Shown: in pieces, positions 27,734 through 36,078 of the stretch
Layout of the letters: each line of letters starts with the position of its first letter
Numbering within the stretch: the first letter of the stretch is position 1
NCBI RefSeq assembly: GCF_017743735.1
Contig: NZ_JAGHRO010000001.1
Location: 909,635-973,634 of the forward strand
Direction: 5' to 3'
From: Shimia sp. R9_2
Lineage (GTDB): Bacteria; Pseudomonadota; Alphaproteobacteria; Rhodobacterales; Rhodobacteraceae
DNA: 64,000 bases
Made by a program: the position numbers and the translations under genes
Notes under the pieces: generated by a model
Told to the model about the DNA's origin: nothing
What the model saw: only the letters and a program-made list of their open reading frames with translations
The model's database searches: none

Positions 27734-27810
27734 TGGTGGCGGTACAGGGACTTGAACCCCGGACACGCGGATTATGATTCCGCTGCTCTAACCAACTGAG
27801 CTATACCGCC
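27734..27810 (-). tRNA. tRNA-Met (CAT anticodon), elongator type
   Basis: The 77-nt minus-strand gene includes encoded CCA. The acceptor arm GGCGGTA pairs with TACCGCC, the D-arm begins GCTCAGTTGG, the anticodon arm is GCGGA-ATCATAA-TCCGC with CAT at 27776-27774, and the T-arm has GTTCAAGTC. The first acceptor pair is G-C, so this is not an initiator tRNA. It could also be read as tRNA-Ile2 (lysidine type), but the anticodon arm is that of alphaproteobacterial elongator Met. Confidence 0.93.
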
Positions 27811-28110
27811 GTAAGTGAGGTGCGATTTAGGGTGTTCCTGAGGTGGGGTCAAGAGAGAAATCTGCATTTCTGCGCGGGTTTTTTGATTTCGGAAAACCAG
27901 AGCGGCGCGGCGCGGAGGTTCCGCTGTATTTTGCGCTGAAATCGCCTGTTTTTCGGCACGCGGAGGCAGTCGCGACAGCCCAACGGCGCTCGCGGAGCCG
28001 CGATGAAAGTTAAAATTGTGCCGACTTCCGTTACAGAAACTTCATCATACTGACAATTAAGCTTTGGATTCGGCCTGTAGCCAGCGCCCATCGAATGTTG
28101 GGGATAGGCC
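27811..28110. promoter_or_regulatory. Intergenic region upstream of phnC
   Basis: Promoters for the tRNA (minus) and phnC (plus) must lie here. I looked for Pho boxes: GTTACAG (28030) and CTGACA (28050) resemble half-units, but their 20-bp spacing does not fit the 11-bp unit, so a Pho box is not supported. No gene is seen. Confidence 0.35.
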
Positions 28111-28935
28111 GTGCTAAAAGTAGAAAAACTGACCAAAGCCTTTGGTCCAAATGTGGCTGTCGACGCGGCCAACTTTGTTGTCGAGAAGCCAGCAATGATT
28201 GGGATCATCGGACGCTCTGGAGCCGGTAAATCCACCCTGCTGCGGATGCTGAACCGTCTTACAGAAGAGACCAGCGGGCAGATCATCTTTGAAGGCACCG
28301 ATGTGACCGCGCTGAAGAACGGTGACAAGCGCCGCTGGCAGAGCGAATGCGCGATGATCTTTCAGCAGTTCAACCTCGTGCCGCGTATGGATGTGGTGAG
28401 CAACGTGCTGCATGGCACGCTCAACCGCCGCAGCACGCTGGCAACCATGTTCAACCTGTTCCCCAATGAGGACATCCACCGCGCGATCGACATTCTGGAT
28501 CGTCTCGGCATTGCCGAGCATGCCGCCAAGCGCGCCGAAGCGCTGTCAGGCGGTCAGCAGCAGCGTGTGGCGATTGCCCGGGCGCTGATGCAGGACCCGA
28601 AGATCATTCTGGCGGATGAGCCGATTGCCTCGCTTGACCCAATGAACGCGCAGGTGGTGATGCAATCGCTGCGCCAGATCCACGAAGAAGACGGCCGCAT
28701 GGTGATCGCGAACCTGCACACGCTGGACACGGCGCGGCGCTATTGTGACCGGGTGATCGGCATGCGCGACGGGCGCATCGTGTTTGACGGCACGCCTGCG
28801 CAGCTGACCACCGGTGTGGCGCGCGACATCTATGGGGCGGATGCCTCCTTTAGCGAAGCGGCCACCTCGACAGAGATCGAGACGCTGGACCGCACCGACG
28901 CAGAAGTCGGCCGCAAGACCCCTGAATACGCCTGA
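28111..28935 (+). CDS. phnC: Phosphonate ABC transporter, ATP-binding protein
   Basis: The 274-residue protein starts at a GTG. Walker A is GRSGAGKST, the signature is [16 protein letters not shown], Walker B is [13 protein letters not shown], and the switch His is in '[22 protein letters not shown]', typical PhnC wording. It energises uptake of phosphonates through PhnE1-PhnE2. It is first in the transporter run, and a terminator-like hairpin separates it from phnD. Confidence 0.94.
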   Translation: MLKVEKLTKAFGPNVAVDAANFVVEKPAMIGIIGRSGAGKSTLLRMLNRLTEETSGQIIFEGTDVTALKNGDKRRWQSECAMIFQQFNLVPRMDVVSNVLHGTLNRRSTLATMFNLFPNEDIHRAIDILDRLGIAEHAAKRAEALSGGQQQRVAIARALMQDPKIILADEPIASLDPMNAQVVMQSLRQIHEEDGRMVIANLHTLDTARRYCDRVIGMRDGRIVFDGTPAQLTTGVARDIYGADASFSEAATSTEIETLDRTDAEVGRKTPEYA

Positions 28936-28945
28936 GTTTCATCAC

Positions 28946-28976
28946 ACCCCACGTCAAAGAAGCGTGGGGTTTTTTA
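28946..28976 (+). terminator. Intra-operon terminator or attenuator between phnC and phnD
   Basis: ACCCCACG (28946-28953) pairs with CGTGGGGT (28963-28970), followed by a six-to-seven-base T run. It has the form of an intrinsic terminator but lies inside the phnC-phnD gap. It may let phnD be made at another level than phnC, or stabilise an mRNA end. Confidence 0.75.
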
Positions 28977-28993
28977 TCAACCGGAGAGAAACG

Positions 28994-29896
28994 ATGAAAA
29001 AACTGATTGCTGCCGTTCTGGCGACCACTGCCCTGACGGCCCCTGCGTTTGCTGAAGAGATCAGCGAATTCCGCATTGGTCTGCTGGGTGGCGAAAACGC
29101 CCAGGACCGTCTGAACAACAACGAGTGCTTGCGCGCCAAAACCGAAGAAGTGCTGGGTGTCCCAACCAAGCTCTTCGCCCCTGCCGACTACAACGGCGTG
29201 ATCCAGGGTCTGCTGGGCGGCACCATCGACATGGCTTGGCTGGGCGCATCCGGCTACGCAAAGACCTATCTGTCTGACCCAGAGGCGGTTGAGCCGATCC
29301 TGGTGAAAGTGAACGTGGACGGTGGTTATGGCTACTACTCCATCGGTTTTGCGCGCAAAGACAGCGGCATCACCTCGCTGGAAGACATGAAGGGCAAGAC
29401 CTTCGGCTTTGGTGACCCGAACTCCACCTCCGGCTTCCTGATCCCATCCATCGAGATCCCTGAAGTGACCGGCGCGACCATGACCTCTGGCGACTACTTC
29501 GGCGAAGTGAAATTCTCCGGTGGCCACGAGCAGACCATCGTTGGCGTGAACAACGGTGACTTTGACGGCGGCGTGACCTGGGCTGACGGTCTGGGCGAGT
29601 GGGAAGACGGCTACAACTCCGGCGCGCTGCGTCGTGCGGTTGATGCGGGTCTCGTGGACATGAACGAGCTGGTGAAAATCTGGCAGTCCAAGCCGATCCC
29701 GGAAGGCCCAATCGTGCTGCGCAAGGCGCTGCCGGAAGACGTGAAAGTGAAATTCACCGCGCTGATGGCCTCCCTGCCATCCATGGACCCAGAGTGCGCC
29801 TATGGTGTGCTGTCCGGTGAAGCCAAAGGCGTGCAGCCAATCAGCCATGACGCTTACGAAGTGATCATCGAAGCACGCAAACTGAAGTCCAACTAA
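28994..29896 (+). CDS. phnD: Phosphonate-binding periplasmic protein
   Basis: From the ATG at 28994 (after GGAGAGA) the protein is 300 residues. A Sec signal MKKLIAAVLATTALTAPAFA is followed by 'FRIGLLGGENAQDRLNNNECLRAKTEEVLGVPTKLFAPADYNGVIQGLLGGTIDMAWLGASGYAKTY'-type PhnD text (quoted only as landmarks: LLGGENAQDR, DMAWLGASGYA). The pocket region 'FGDPNSTSGFLIPS' is intact. It captures phosphonates in the periplasm for PhnCE. An open frame extends 60 codons upstream into phnC, but its sequence is low-quality. Confidence 0.94.
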   Translation: MKKLIAAVLATTALTAPAFAEEISEFRIGLLGGENAQDRLNNNECLRAKTEEVLGVPTKLFAPADYNGVIQGLLGGTIDMAWLGASGYAKTYLSDPEAVEPILVKVNVDGGYGYYSIGFARKDSGITSLEDMKGKTFGFGDPNSTSGFLIPSIEIPEVTGATMTSGDYFGEVKFSGGHEQTIVGVNNGDFDGGVTWADGLGEWEDGYNSGALRRAVDAGLVDMNELVKIWQSKPIPEGPIVLRKALPEDVKVKFTALMASLPSMDPECAYGVLSGEAKGVQPISHDAYEVIIEARKLKSN

Positions 29897-29967
29897 GACG
29901 ACTTCACCACTTTGAGCAGGCCCTGTGCAGATGCGCGCGGGGCCTGTTTCCTGACTGAGGGGCTCCC

Positions 29968-30870
29968 ATGACAGATTTGACCGGTAGCGGCACTGGCAGC
30001 AGTAGCGCGGGCGGCGTGCGCGCGGATTACATGGCGCAGGTGCGGCGCAAGCGGATGATGGATGGCATCATCCTCATCGTTTTCATTGCCTTGATGACGA
30101 CGGGTTTCATGATTGCGGATGACCGCAATGCCGGTGGGTTCTGGGACGGGCTGCACCGTCTGTTTGACTTCCCCAAAGAGGTGCTGGGCGAGGCCTTTGA
30201 GAAGGCCGCTGATCTGCCGGCACATCTGCTCAAATTCCTGCCGTCGCTGATTGAGACAATCAATATCGCGGCGGCCTCAACCCTGATCGGGACGATGCTT
30301 GGCATGGTGCTGTCGCTGCTGTCCACACGTGGCATGGCCAAATGGCCGCGTCTCATTCCGCTGTTCCGCCGGATCATGGACATCATGCGCGCGATGCCAG
30401 AGATCGTGATTGCCCTCGTCTTGATCTTTGTGATGGGCGGTGGGCCAGTGCCGGCGATGGTGGCGATTGCGTTCCACACCGCGGGCGCGATGGGCAAGCT
30501 GTTCTCCGAGGTCAATGAAAACGCTTCGCTCAAGCCCGTGGAGGGGCTGCAATCTGTCGGCGCAAGCTGGACGCAGCGCATGTGGCTGGGGGTGATCCCG
30601 CAGGTGGCGCCGAACTACTTCAGCTACGGCCTGCTGCGCTTTGAGGTGAACATCCGTGCCTCCGCCATCCTCGGTTTCGTGGGTGCGGGCGGCATTGGCT
30701 ATGAGCTGCGCAATGCGATGAGTTGGGGCAAAGGCCAATATGACGAGGCCGCTGCGATCTTCATCCTGCTGTTTGTGACCATTGTGGTGGTGGATCAGCT
30801 GTCCTCGCTGGTGCGCGAGCGCCTGACTCACGGCAAATCTGCCCAAAAACTTGAGAAGGCCTCGGCATGA
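29968..30870 (+). CDS. phnE1: Phosphonate ABC transporter permease 1
   Basis: This is a 300-residue inner-membrane protein. One membrane segment near 33-50 (IILIVFIALMTTGFMIA) and a group of five or so from about 90 onward are visible. The coupling-helix region 'VNENASLKPVEGLQSVGASWTQRMWLGVIPQVAPNYFSYG' contains the EAA-like loop typical of PhnE. It forms the channel with PhnE2. The stop overlaps the phnE2 start (ATGA). Confidence 0.92.
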   Translation: MTDLTGSGTGSSSAGGVRADYMAQVRRKRMMDGIILIVFIALMTTGFMIADDRNAGGFWDGLHRLFDFPKEVLGEAFEKAADLPAHLLKFLPSLIETINIAAASTLIGTMLGMVLSLLSTRGMAKWPRLIPLFRRIMDIMRAMPEIVIALVLIFVMGGGPVPAMVAIAFHTAGAMGKLFSEVNENASLKPVEGLQSVGASWTQRMWLGVIPQVAPNYFSYGLLRFEVNIRASAILGFVGAGGIGYELRNAMSWGKGQYDEAAAIFILLFVTIVVVDQLSSLVRERLTHGKSAQKLEKASA

Positions 30871-32192
30871 GTATCGCAGCCAATGAAACCGATTTCCTGA
30901 AGGTTCAGGCGGATCGCCACTTTGCCAGAAAGAAGCTGATGAGCTTTGGCCTCCCGGCGCTGGTGATTGCCTATCTGACCTATATCTTCTTCATCTTTGA
31001 CATTCCCGGTCTGGCGCAGCGTTTCGAGGCGGACAATGCCCGTGCGCTGGTTGCGGACAGCTACAGCTACAAAACCCATGTGGCACGTGACAACCGCTCT
31101 GGCGAGGTGTCTGTCGCCATCGAGGGGGAGCGCAAAGGCACCTATCCCGAGGGCACATCGCCGGATTGGGTCACACTGGGAGACACCAACACGGTGATTG
31201 ATCTGGGTAATGGTCATGTGGTGACTTATGGCACGGATAATTTTGTCAGCTACGATGTGCCGGGCTATGGGTTGATCACGGCGCAGCCGAGCCGCGCCAA
31301 AGGAGTGCAGGCCGTGCTGCCTGAGGGCGAGACACCTGACTGGATCAATGCTTCCAAGAACCGCATGACCATCACCACCGATGCCGGGCGTCTTACGGTG
31401 ACGCGCAACCGCACCGAGGTGTTCCGGTATTTCACCGGTTGGGAGCTGTTTTTCTTCACACTCGACAGCCCCTACCACGGGATGCCTGTGGGCGAAGTGA
31501 TGTCGCGCGCGCTGGGCGGCGAGGCGGCTGCGATCTGGCAGGATTTCTGGACCAACAAGATGTGGCGCCACCAAGATGTGGCCTGGGCGATCTTTGAAAC
31601 GATCCTGATGGCCTTCCTGGGCACCATGGGCGCGGCCATTGTGGCGCTGCCGCTGGCCTTTCTGGCGGCCAAAAACTTCACGCCTTTTGTGGTGCTGCGT
31701 CAGATCACGCGCCGTATCTTTGACTTCTTCCGCGGCGTGGATGCGCTGATCTGGACGATTGTTCTGGCGCGCGCCTTTGGGCCGGGGCCACTCACGGGCG
31801 CGTTGGCGATCCTGATCACGGATACCGGCTCGTTTGGCAAAATGTTCTCGGAAGCTTTGGAAAACGTCGATCAGAAACAGATCGAGGGCATTCAGTCGAC
31901 CGGGGCCAAGCCGGTGCAGCGCTATCGTTTCGGGGTGATCCCGCAGGTGACGCCGATCCTGATGAGCCAGGTCCTGTATTTCCTGGAATCCAACACCCGC
32001 AGCGCCACCATCATTGGCGCGATCACCGGCGGTGGCATCGGCTTGATGCTGACACAGGCGATGATCACGCAGAAAGACTGGGAAGAGGTCACCTATTACA
32101 TCGTGCTGATTGTGCTGATGGTGATGGTGATGGACTGGTTCTCCGGCTGGCTGCGCCGCAAGCTGATCACCGGTGACGAAAGCGGCCACTGA
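30867..32192 (+). CDS. phnE2: Phosphonate ABC transporter permease 2, with large periplasmic loop
   Basis: The 441-residue protein is much longer than PhnE1. After a first membrane segment (about 29-46) comes an extra soluble region of about 150 residues, then the conserved PhnE core from about 220: EALENVDQKQIEGIQSTGAKPVQRYRFGVIPQVTPILMSQ. Long PhnE2 proteins with this insert are common in alphaproteobacteria. It partners PhnE1. Confidence 0.9.
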   Translation: MSIAANETDFLKVQADRHFARKKLMSFGLPALVIAYLTYIFFIFDIPGLAQRFEADNARALVADSYSYKTHVARDNRSGEVSVAIEGERKGTYPEGTSPDWVTLGDTNTVIDLGNGHVVTYGTDNFVSYDVPGYGLITAQPSRAKGVQAVLPEGETPDWINASKNRMTITTDAGRLTVTRNRTEVFRYFTGWELFFFTLDSPYHGMPVGEVMSRALGGEAAAIWQDFWTNKMWRHQDVAWAIFETILMAFLGTMGAAIVALPLAFLAAKNFTPFVVLRQITRRIFDFFRGVDALIWTIVLARAFGPGPLTGALAILITDTGSFGKMFSEALENVDQKQIEGIQSTGAKPVQRYRFGVIPQVTPILMSQVLYFLESNTRSATIIGAITGGGIGLMLTQAMITQKDWEEVTYYIVLIVLMVMVMDWFSGWLRRKLITGDESGH

Positions 32193-32210
32193 TCCGCGAC
32201 AAGAGTTTTG

Positions 32211-32292
32211 CCTTCGGCGAGGATATTTGGAGAATGAGAAAGGACGGGAATGCCCCGTGTTTCCTCTTGCCAAAAATATCCCGGCCGGAGGC
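32211..32292. repeat. Interspersed repeat, copy B, with an inverted related copy
   Basis: CCTTCGGCGAGGATATTTGG plus AGAATGAGAAA (32211-32241) is followed by a related element in reverse orientation (32259-32292). Read on the minus strand the latter gives GCCTCCGGCCGGGATATTTT and then TGGCAAGAGGAAAC. The two face each other between phnE2 and the acyltransferase gene. Confidence 0.7.
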
Positions 32293-32320
32293 ATAGAAGT
32301 TCAGACAACAGGAGCCGCAT

Positions 32321-32938
32321 ATGGCCAAGCTCTCCGCAGAGGCGCCGCTGATCCACCCGGACTGTATTTTGCATGACGCGACTTTTGGGCGCTATGTGGA
32401 GATCGGGCAGGGCAGCCGGATCATTTCAGCGCATTTTGACGACTATTCCTATTGTGACCGTATGGCCGAGGTCGCGAATGCCAGGATCGGTAAATTTGCC
32501 AATATCGCCGCTTTCAGCCGGATCGGGGCGACAGATCACCCGATGGAAAACGCCTCGCTGCACCATTTCCTCTATCGCTCGGACGATTACTTTGACGATG
32601 CAGAACCGGATGCGGCGTTTTTTGCCCATCGTCAGAGCCGGGTGGCCACCATTGGCCATGACACCTGGATTGGTCACGGCGCGATGATCAAGCCCGAGGT
32701 CACGCTGGGCCACGGCAGCATTGTGGCGAGCGGCGCGGTGGTGACCAAAGATGTGCCGCCTTACATGATAGTCGCTGGGATGCCGGCGACACCGCTGCGG
32801 CGGCGGTTCAGCGAGAAGGTGTCTGAACGGTTGATGGCGCTGGCCTGGTGGGATTGGGACCACAGCCGGTTGCGTGCAGCATTGACGGATTTTCGCGCGC
32901 TGAAGGCAGAGGCCTTTCTGGAGAAATACGGGGGCTGA
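32321..32938 (+). CDS. Hexapeptide-repeat acyltransferase of phosphonate operons
   Basis: The 205-residue left-handed beta-helix protein has repeats such as 'IHPDCILHDATFGRYVEIGQGSRI' in the first third and 'IGHDTWIGHGAMIKPEVTLGHGSIVASGAVVTKDVPPYMIVAGMPATPLRRRF' in the last. Overall it resembles chloramphenicol/xenobiotic acetyltransferases. A family of such proteins is specific to C-P lyase gene clusters. It may acetylate an aminoalkylphosphonate, doing the job of PhnO, which is absent here; that is inference. It is co-directional with phnCDE. Confidence 0.85.
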   Translation: MAKLSAEAPLIHPDCILHDATFGRYVEIGQGSRIISAHFDDYSYCDRMAEVANARIGKFANIAAFSRIGATDHPMENASLHHFLYRSDDYFDDAEPDAAFFAHRQSRVATIGHDTWIGHGAMIKPEVTLGHGSIVASGAVVTKDVPPYMIVAGMPATPLRRRFSEKVSERLMALAWWDWDHSRLRAALTDFRALKAEAFLEKYGG

Positions 32939-32962
32939 GGCGTTACTCTCAGCCCTCCCTGA

Positions 32963-32990
32963 GGCGGCGGATTATTCCGCCGCCATTTTT
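32963..32990 (+). terminator. Terminator overlapping the 3' end of phnM1
   Basis: GGCGGCGGA (32963-32971) and TCCGCCGCC (32976-32984) form a 9-bp stem followed by ATTTTT on the plus strand. It ends the phnCDE-acyltransferase transcript. The second arm is also the last codons of the minus-strand phnM1 (stop at 32972-32974). Confidence 0.75.
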
Positions 32991-34153
32991 GTGTCTGAAG
33001 CCGCGTCAAAGAAACGGTGGGCCACATCGCCGGAGAGGTGGCTGATACGTCCGCCTGCGATGGTGCCTTCAATCGCATGGGTCTCCGGATGGACAATGGC
33101 GATGTCGGCGCGTTGGCCCAACTCCAGCGTGCCGCGATCGTCCATCTCCATGATGCGCGCCGCATTGGTGGAGATCATCGCCCAGGCGGTGGGCAGATCA
33201 CACAGGCCGTCGTCCACCATGCGGAAGGCGGCTTTGGAGAGCGCGGGGTAGTGATAGTCTGACACCAGCGCATCGCAGAGGTCGTCGGCCACCAAGCGCG
33301 CAGCCTGAATGTTGCCGGCCTGGCTACCGCCGCGCACGATATTGGGTGCGCCCATCACCACGTGATCGCCAACTGCTTTGGCCACAGCAGCGGCGCTGCG
33401 CGCGGTTGGGAATTCACAGACCCGCGCGCCCAGCACGGAATAGCGCTCCCGTGTGTCACCATCGGGGTCGTCGTGGCTGCCGTAGCGCACACCGAGCTGG
33501 TCAAAGGCTTCGGCCAGAGCGCAGAGGTGGCGGGGCACCTGTGGGCTTTCATCAAAGGCGGCGCGGACCAGTGCCATATGCTCTTCTGGCGTGCGCCCGG
33601 CGCCTTTGGCCCAATGGGCGAGGTTTTCCGGTTTCTCGCGGGCGAGATAAAGCGCCTCTTCGAGGTGGTTGTTGAAGACCACATAGTCGACTTTGTGTTT
33701 CTCAACCGCTGCCAGAAGCCGATCCCGCGTGGTCACCGTGTGGGTCTCACAGCGGATCTGAATGCGCAGGTCGGTGTGGGCATGGGGGCGGTAGGCATCG
33801 AGTGCGGCCAGCAGGGTTTCGGCCGCATCGGGGCCACGGTGGCCGCCTTCCCAGCTCCAGCTTTGGGCGAGCCAGGCGGTGGTCACCCCATTGGCGGCGG
33901 CGTCACGGTCAGTGCCGCGCAGGCCCATGTCCACGGGGAAAGGGGCTGAGGGGCGCGGCGCGATGTGGCGCTCAAAGGCATCGCCATGCAGATCAATGAT
34001 GCCGGGCATCAGCAGATAGCCGGATAGATCTACCTCCGCCTGTGTGTCATCAACAATCAGACCGTCCACGAAGGACAGTGGGGCATCCTGCAGCATGCCG
34101 TCGCGCAGGACGTGTGCACCTGTGAGGCGCAGAGACAGAGAGGATCTGGACAT
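32972..34153 (-). CDS. phnM: PhnM-family ribose 1-methylphosphonate 5-triphosphate diphosphatase, copy 1
   Basis: This is a 393-residue amidohydrolase. The metal motif reads IIDLHGDAFERHIAPRP (near 52-68), a variant of the usual HTDNLERH form. Further motifs are 'GVTTAWLAQSWSWEGG', 'GVRYGSHDDPDGDTRERY', 'NIVRGGSQAGNIQAARLVADDLCDALVSDYHYPAL'. PhnM releases pyrophosphate from alpha-D-ribose 1-methylphosphonate 5-triphosphate before C-P cleavage. It lies downstream of phnF on the minus strand (84 bp gap). A second, more standard PhnM is at 40800-41969, so the two may differ in substrate. Confidence 0.88.
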   Translation of the reverse strand: MSRSSLSLRLTGAHVLRDGMLQDAPLSFVDGLIVDDTQAEVDLSGYLLMPGIIDLHGDAFERHIAPRPSAPFPVDMGLRGTDRDAAANGVTTAWLAQSWSWEGGHRGPDAAETLLAALDAYRPHAHTDLRIQIRCETHTVTTRDRLLAAVEKHKVDYVVFNNHLEEALYLAREKPENLAHWAKGAGRTPEEHMALVRAAFDESPQVPRHLCALAEAFDQLGVRYGSHDDPDGDTRERYSVLGARVCEFPTARSAAAVAKAVGDHVVMGAPNIVRGGSQAGNIQAARLVADDLCDALVSDYHYPALSKAAFRMVDDGLCDLPTAWAMISTNAARIMEMDDRGTLELGQRADIAIVHPETHAIEGTIAGGRISHLSGDVAHRFFDAASDTKMAAE

Positions 34154-34237
34154 AAGAATGCTCTTTTGGTGTTTTCGCTCTCTCTACGTCCCTTATGTGT
34201 CGGCTGCGTGACGTCTGCGGCCTGTTGGGCAAATTAT

Positions 34238-34969
34238 TCAATCTGTAAGTGTGAGCGTGACACGGTCGCCGGCAAACCAGGTGATGCCAAATTCGACCGG
34301 ATTGCCCGCCGGGTCGATGTTGATGGCTTTGGTGCGCAGGACGGGATCGCCCTCACTGATGCGCAGGTGCAGGGCTTCTGTGGCGCTGGCGCGCCGGGCG
34401 GTCAGGCGGGTTGAGGCGCGGGTGTAATCCGCCACGCCGTTTTCCTTGAGCGCCGCCGTGACAGAGCGCAGGCGTGAAAGTTGTTCCGGCAGATCGGGAA
34501 AACGCGCCGCCGGGAAGACGCTTTTGAAGAGGGCGATCGGGTTGCCGTCTGCGAGCGACAGACCGTCATAGACATGGACCTCTGACCCTTCCGGCAAAGC
34601 GAGTGCTGTGGCCTCTGCTGCATCCGCGCTGCGGGTTTCCAGATGCAGCACCTCTTTGCCCGGCAGCCGCCCGGCCTGCGCGATATTGCGGTGAAAGCGC
34701 ACTCGTTTGCCGATGGCATAGTCGGTTGGCACCTGCGCCACAAACACGCCAGCGCCGCGTCGGGCATGCACCAAGCCGTTGTCAGACAGCGATTTTAGGG
34801 CGTGGCGCACGGTGTGACGATTGACGCCAAAGCGGCCGGAGAGCTCGGCCTCGGTGGGCAGTTTGTCCCCCGGACCATAACGGCCTTCGGCAATGTCTTC
34901 GGTCAGTGTGCTGGCGATGGATTGCCAGATCGGGGTGCGTTTGGCGCTCATGTTGCGGGTCTCTGTCAT
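34238..34969 (-). CDS. phnF: PhnF, GntR/HutC-family regulator of phosphonate genes
   Basis: From the ATG at 34969 the protein is 243 residues (another ATG lies at 34951). The winged-helix domain spans about 8-75 (IWQSIASTLTEDIAEGRYGPGDKLPTEAELSGRFGVNRHTVRHAL as landmarks: GDKLPTEAEL, VNRHTVRHAL). A UTRA ligand domain follows. It is divergent from phnG with operator-like repeats in the 96-bp gap, and probably represses the C-P lyase operon. The open frame reaches far upstream through phnG but is not credible there. Confidence 0.9.
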   Translation of the reverse strand: MTETRNMSAKRTPIWQSIASTLTEDIAEGRYGPGDKLPTEAELSGRFGVNRHTVRHALKSLSDNGLVHARRGAGVFVAQVPTDYAIGKRVRFHRNIAQAGRLPGKEVLHLETRSADAAEATALALPEGSEVHVYDGLSLADGNPIALFKSVFPAARFPDLPEQLSRLRSVTAALKENGVADYTRASTRLTARRASATEALHLRISEGDPVLRTKAINIDPAGNPVEFGITWFAGDRVTLTLTD

Positions 34970-35018
34970 GAAAACTTCATGGGGTGATGGATTGCGCGAC
35001 TCGCGATGTGTCGCTAGA

Positions 35019-35070
35019 ATTTGTCTAGTTGTATAGGAAAATAGACAAATCGACAAGGTGTCTAGATGAC
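35019..35070. promoter_or_regulatory. Candidate PhnF operators in the phnF-phnG gap
   Basis: ATTTGTCTA (35019-35027) and TAGACAAAT (35042-35050) form a perfect 9-bp inverted repeat with a 14-bp spacer. A third GTCTAGATGAC element (35060-35070) overlaps the phnG start codon. GTCTA/TAGAC half-sites fit the GTxTAxAC pattern of HutC-type GntR regulators. Confidence 0.6.
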
Positions 35071-35509
35071 CGCAGAAAATAACAGACGCGCCTGGATGTC
35101 GCTGCTCGCGAAAGCGCCCGCAGACCGGCTTTTGGCGCTTTGGCAAGAGCATGGCGTGGCGCCGGCATTTCACTGGCTGCGTGCACCGGAGATCGGCGCG
35201 ACCATGGTGCGGGGGCGCCTTGGCGGCACCGGCGCGCCGTTCAATCTTGGCGAGATGACGCTGACCCGCTGCGCATTGCAGCTGGAGAGCGGTGAGGTCG
35301 GCCATGGCTATGTGCAGGGGCGTGACAAGCAGAAGGCAGAGATTGCCGCGCTGGTGGATGCGTTGATGCAGGGGCCTGAGGCGGAGGCAGTGGAAACCGC
35401 GATCCTGACGCCGCTGGGTGATGAGCTTGCGAAGGCCAAGACCGTGCGTGCGGAGAAGGCGGCTGCCACAAAGGTGGATTTCTTCACCATGGTGCGGGGA
35501 GAGGATTGA
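35066..35509 (+). CDS. phnG: C-P lyase subunit PhnG
   Basis: The 147-residue protein has RAWMSLLAKAPADRLLALW at the N-terminus and 'GATMVRGRLGGTGAPFNLGEMTLTRCALQL' and 'GHGYVQGRDKQKAEIAALVDAL', standard PhnG text. PhnG joins PhnH, PhnI and PhnJ in the core complex that forms ribose 1-phosphonate triphosphate and cleaves the C-P bond. It opens the core operon and overlaps phnH by four bases. Confidence 0.94.
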   Translation: MTAENNRRAWMSLLAKAPADRLLALWQEHGVAPAFHWLRAPEIGATMVRGRLGGTGAPFNLGEMTLTRCALQLESGEVGHGYVQGRDKQKAEIAALVDALMQGPEAEAVETAILTPLGDELAKAKTVRAEKAAATKVDFFTMVRGED

Positions 35510-36078
35510 TGAACGCAGATGTTCTGAAAGGCGGATTTGCCAATGCGCCGGTGGATGCGGCACATGCGTTTCGCGCGGCCATGAATGTGATGGCGCGGCC
35601 GGGCACAATCGAGACCCTGGAGGGCGCGGTGCCGCCCGCGCCAATGTCGACAGCGGCGGGCACGCTGATCCTGACGTTGTGTGATCCGGATACGCCATTG
35701 CATTTGGCAGGCGACTGGGATTGCCAAGAGGTGCGTGACTGGATCGCCTTTCATATTGGGGCGCCGATCGTTGGGGCCTCGCACGCGATGTTTGCGGTGG
35801 GCGACTGGGACGCCCTCGCGCCGCTCAACCGCTTTGCCATTGGCACACCAGAATATCCGGATCGCTCTGCCACATTGATCGTGGAGCGCGAGGCGCTTGC
35901 GACAAAGGGTGCAACCTTGCGTGGGCCGGGCATCAAGGAGACGGCTGAGATGGCGCTGCCCGAAGCAGAGGCGTTTCAGATGAATGCGTTGCTGTTCCCG
36001 TTGGGGCTCGATTTCTTCTTCACCTGCGGGGATCAGGTCTCCGCGCTGCCAAGAACAACGAAAGTGGAGGCGGCCTGA
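35506..36078 (+). CDS. phnH: C-P lyase subunit PhnH
   Basis: The 190-residue protein has 'AHAFRAAMNVMARPGTIETL', 'GTLILTLCDPDTPLHLAGDW' and 'LRGPGIKETAEMALP', typical of PhnH. It is structural in the PhnGHIJ complex and required for activity. The ATGA overlap with phnG and one-base overlap with phnI (TGATG) show coupling. Confidence 0.94.
   Translation: MMNADVLKGGFANAPVDAAHAFRAAMNVMARPGTIETLEGAVPPAPMSTAAGTLILTLCDPDTPLHLAGDWDCQEVRDWIAFHIGAPIVGASHAMFAVGDWDALAPLNRFAIGTPEYPDRSATLIVEREALATKGATLRGPGIKETAEMALPEAEAFQMNALLFPLGLDFFFTCGDQVSALPRTTKVEAA

Noticed and set aside
27734..27810. tRNA-Met as an integration site for a cox or phn island
   Set aside because: No partial copy of the tRNA 3' end and no integrase gene were found in the window.
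28030..28056. Pho box upstream of phnC
   Set aside because: Half-sites resemble the motif, but their 20-bp spacing does not fit the 11-bp unit pattern.
30828..32294. Minus-strand 488-codon frame over phnE2
   Set aside because: It is rich in His and Arg, is antisense to PhnE2 and has no start signal. It is a shadow.
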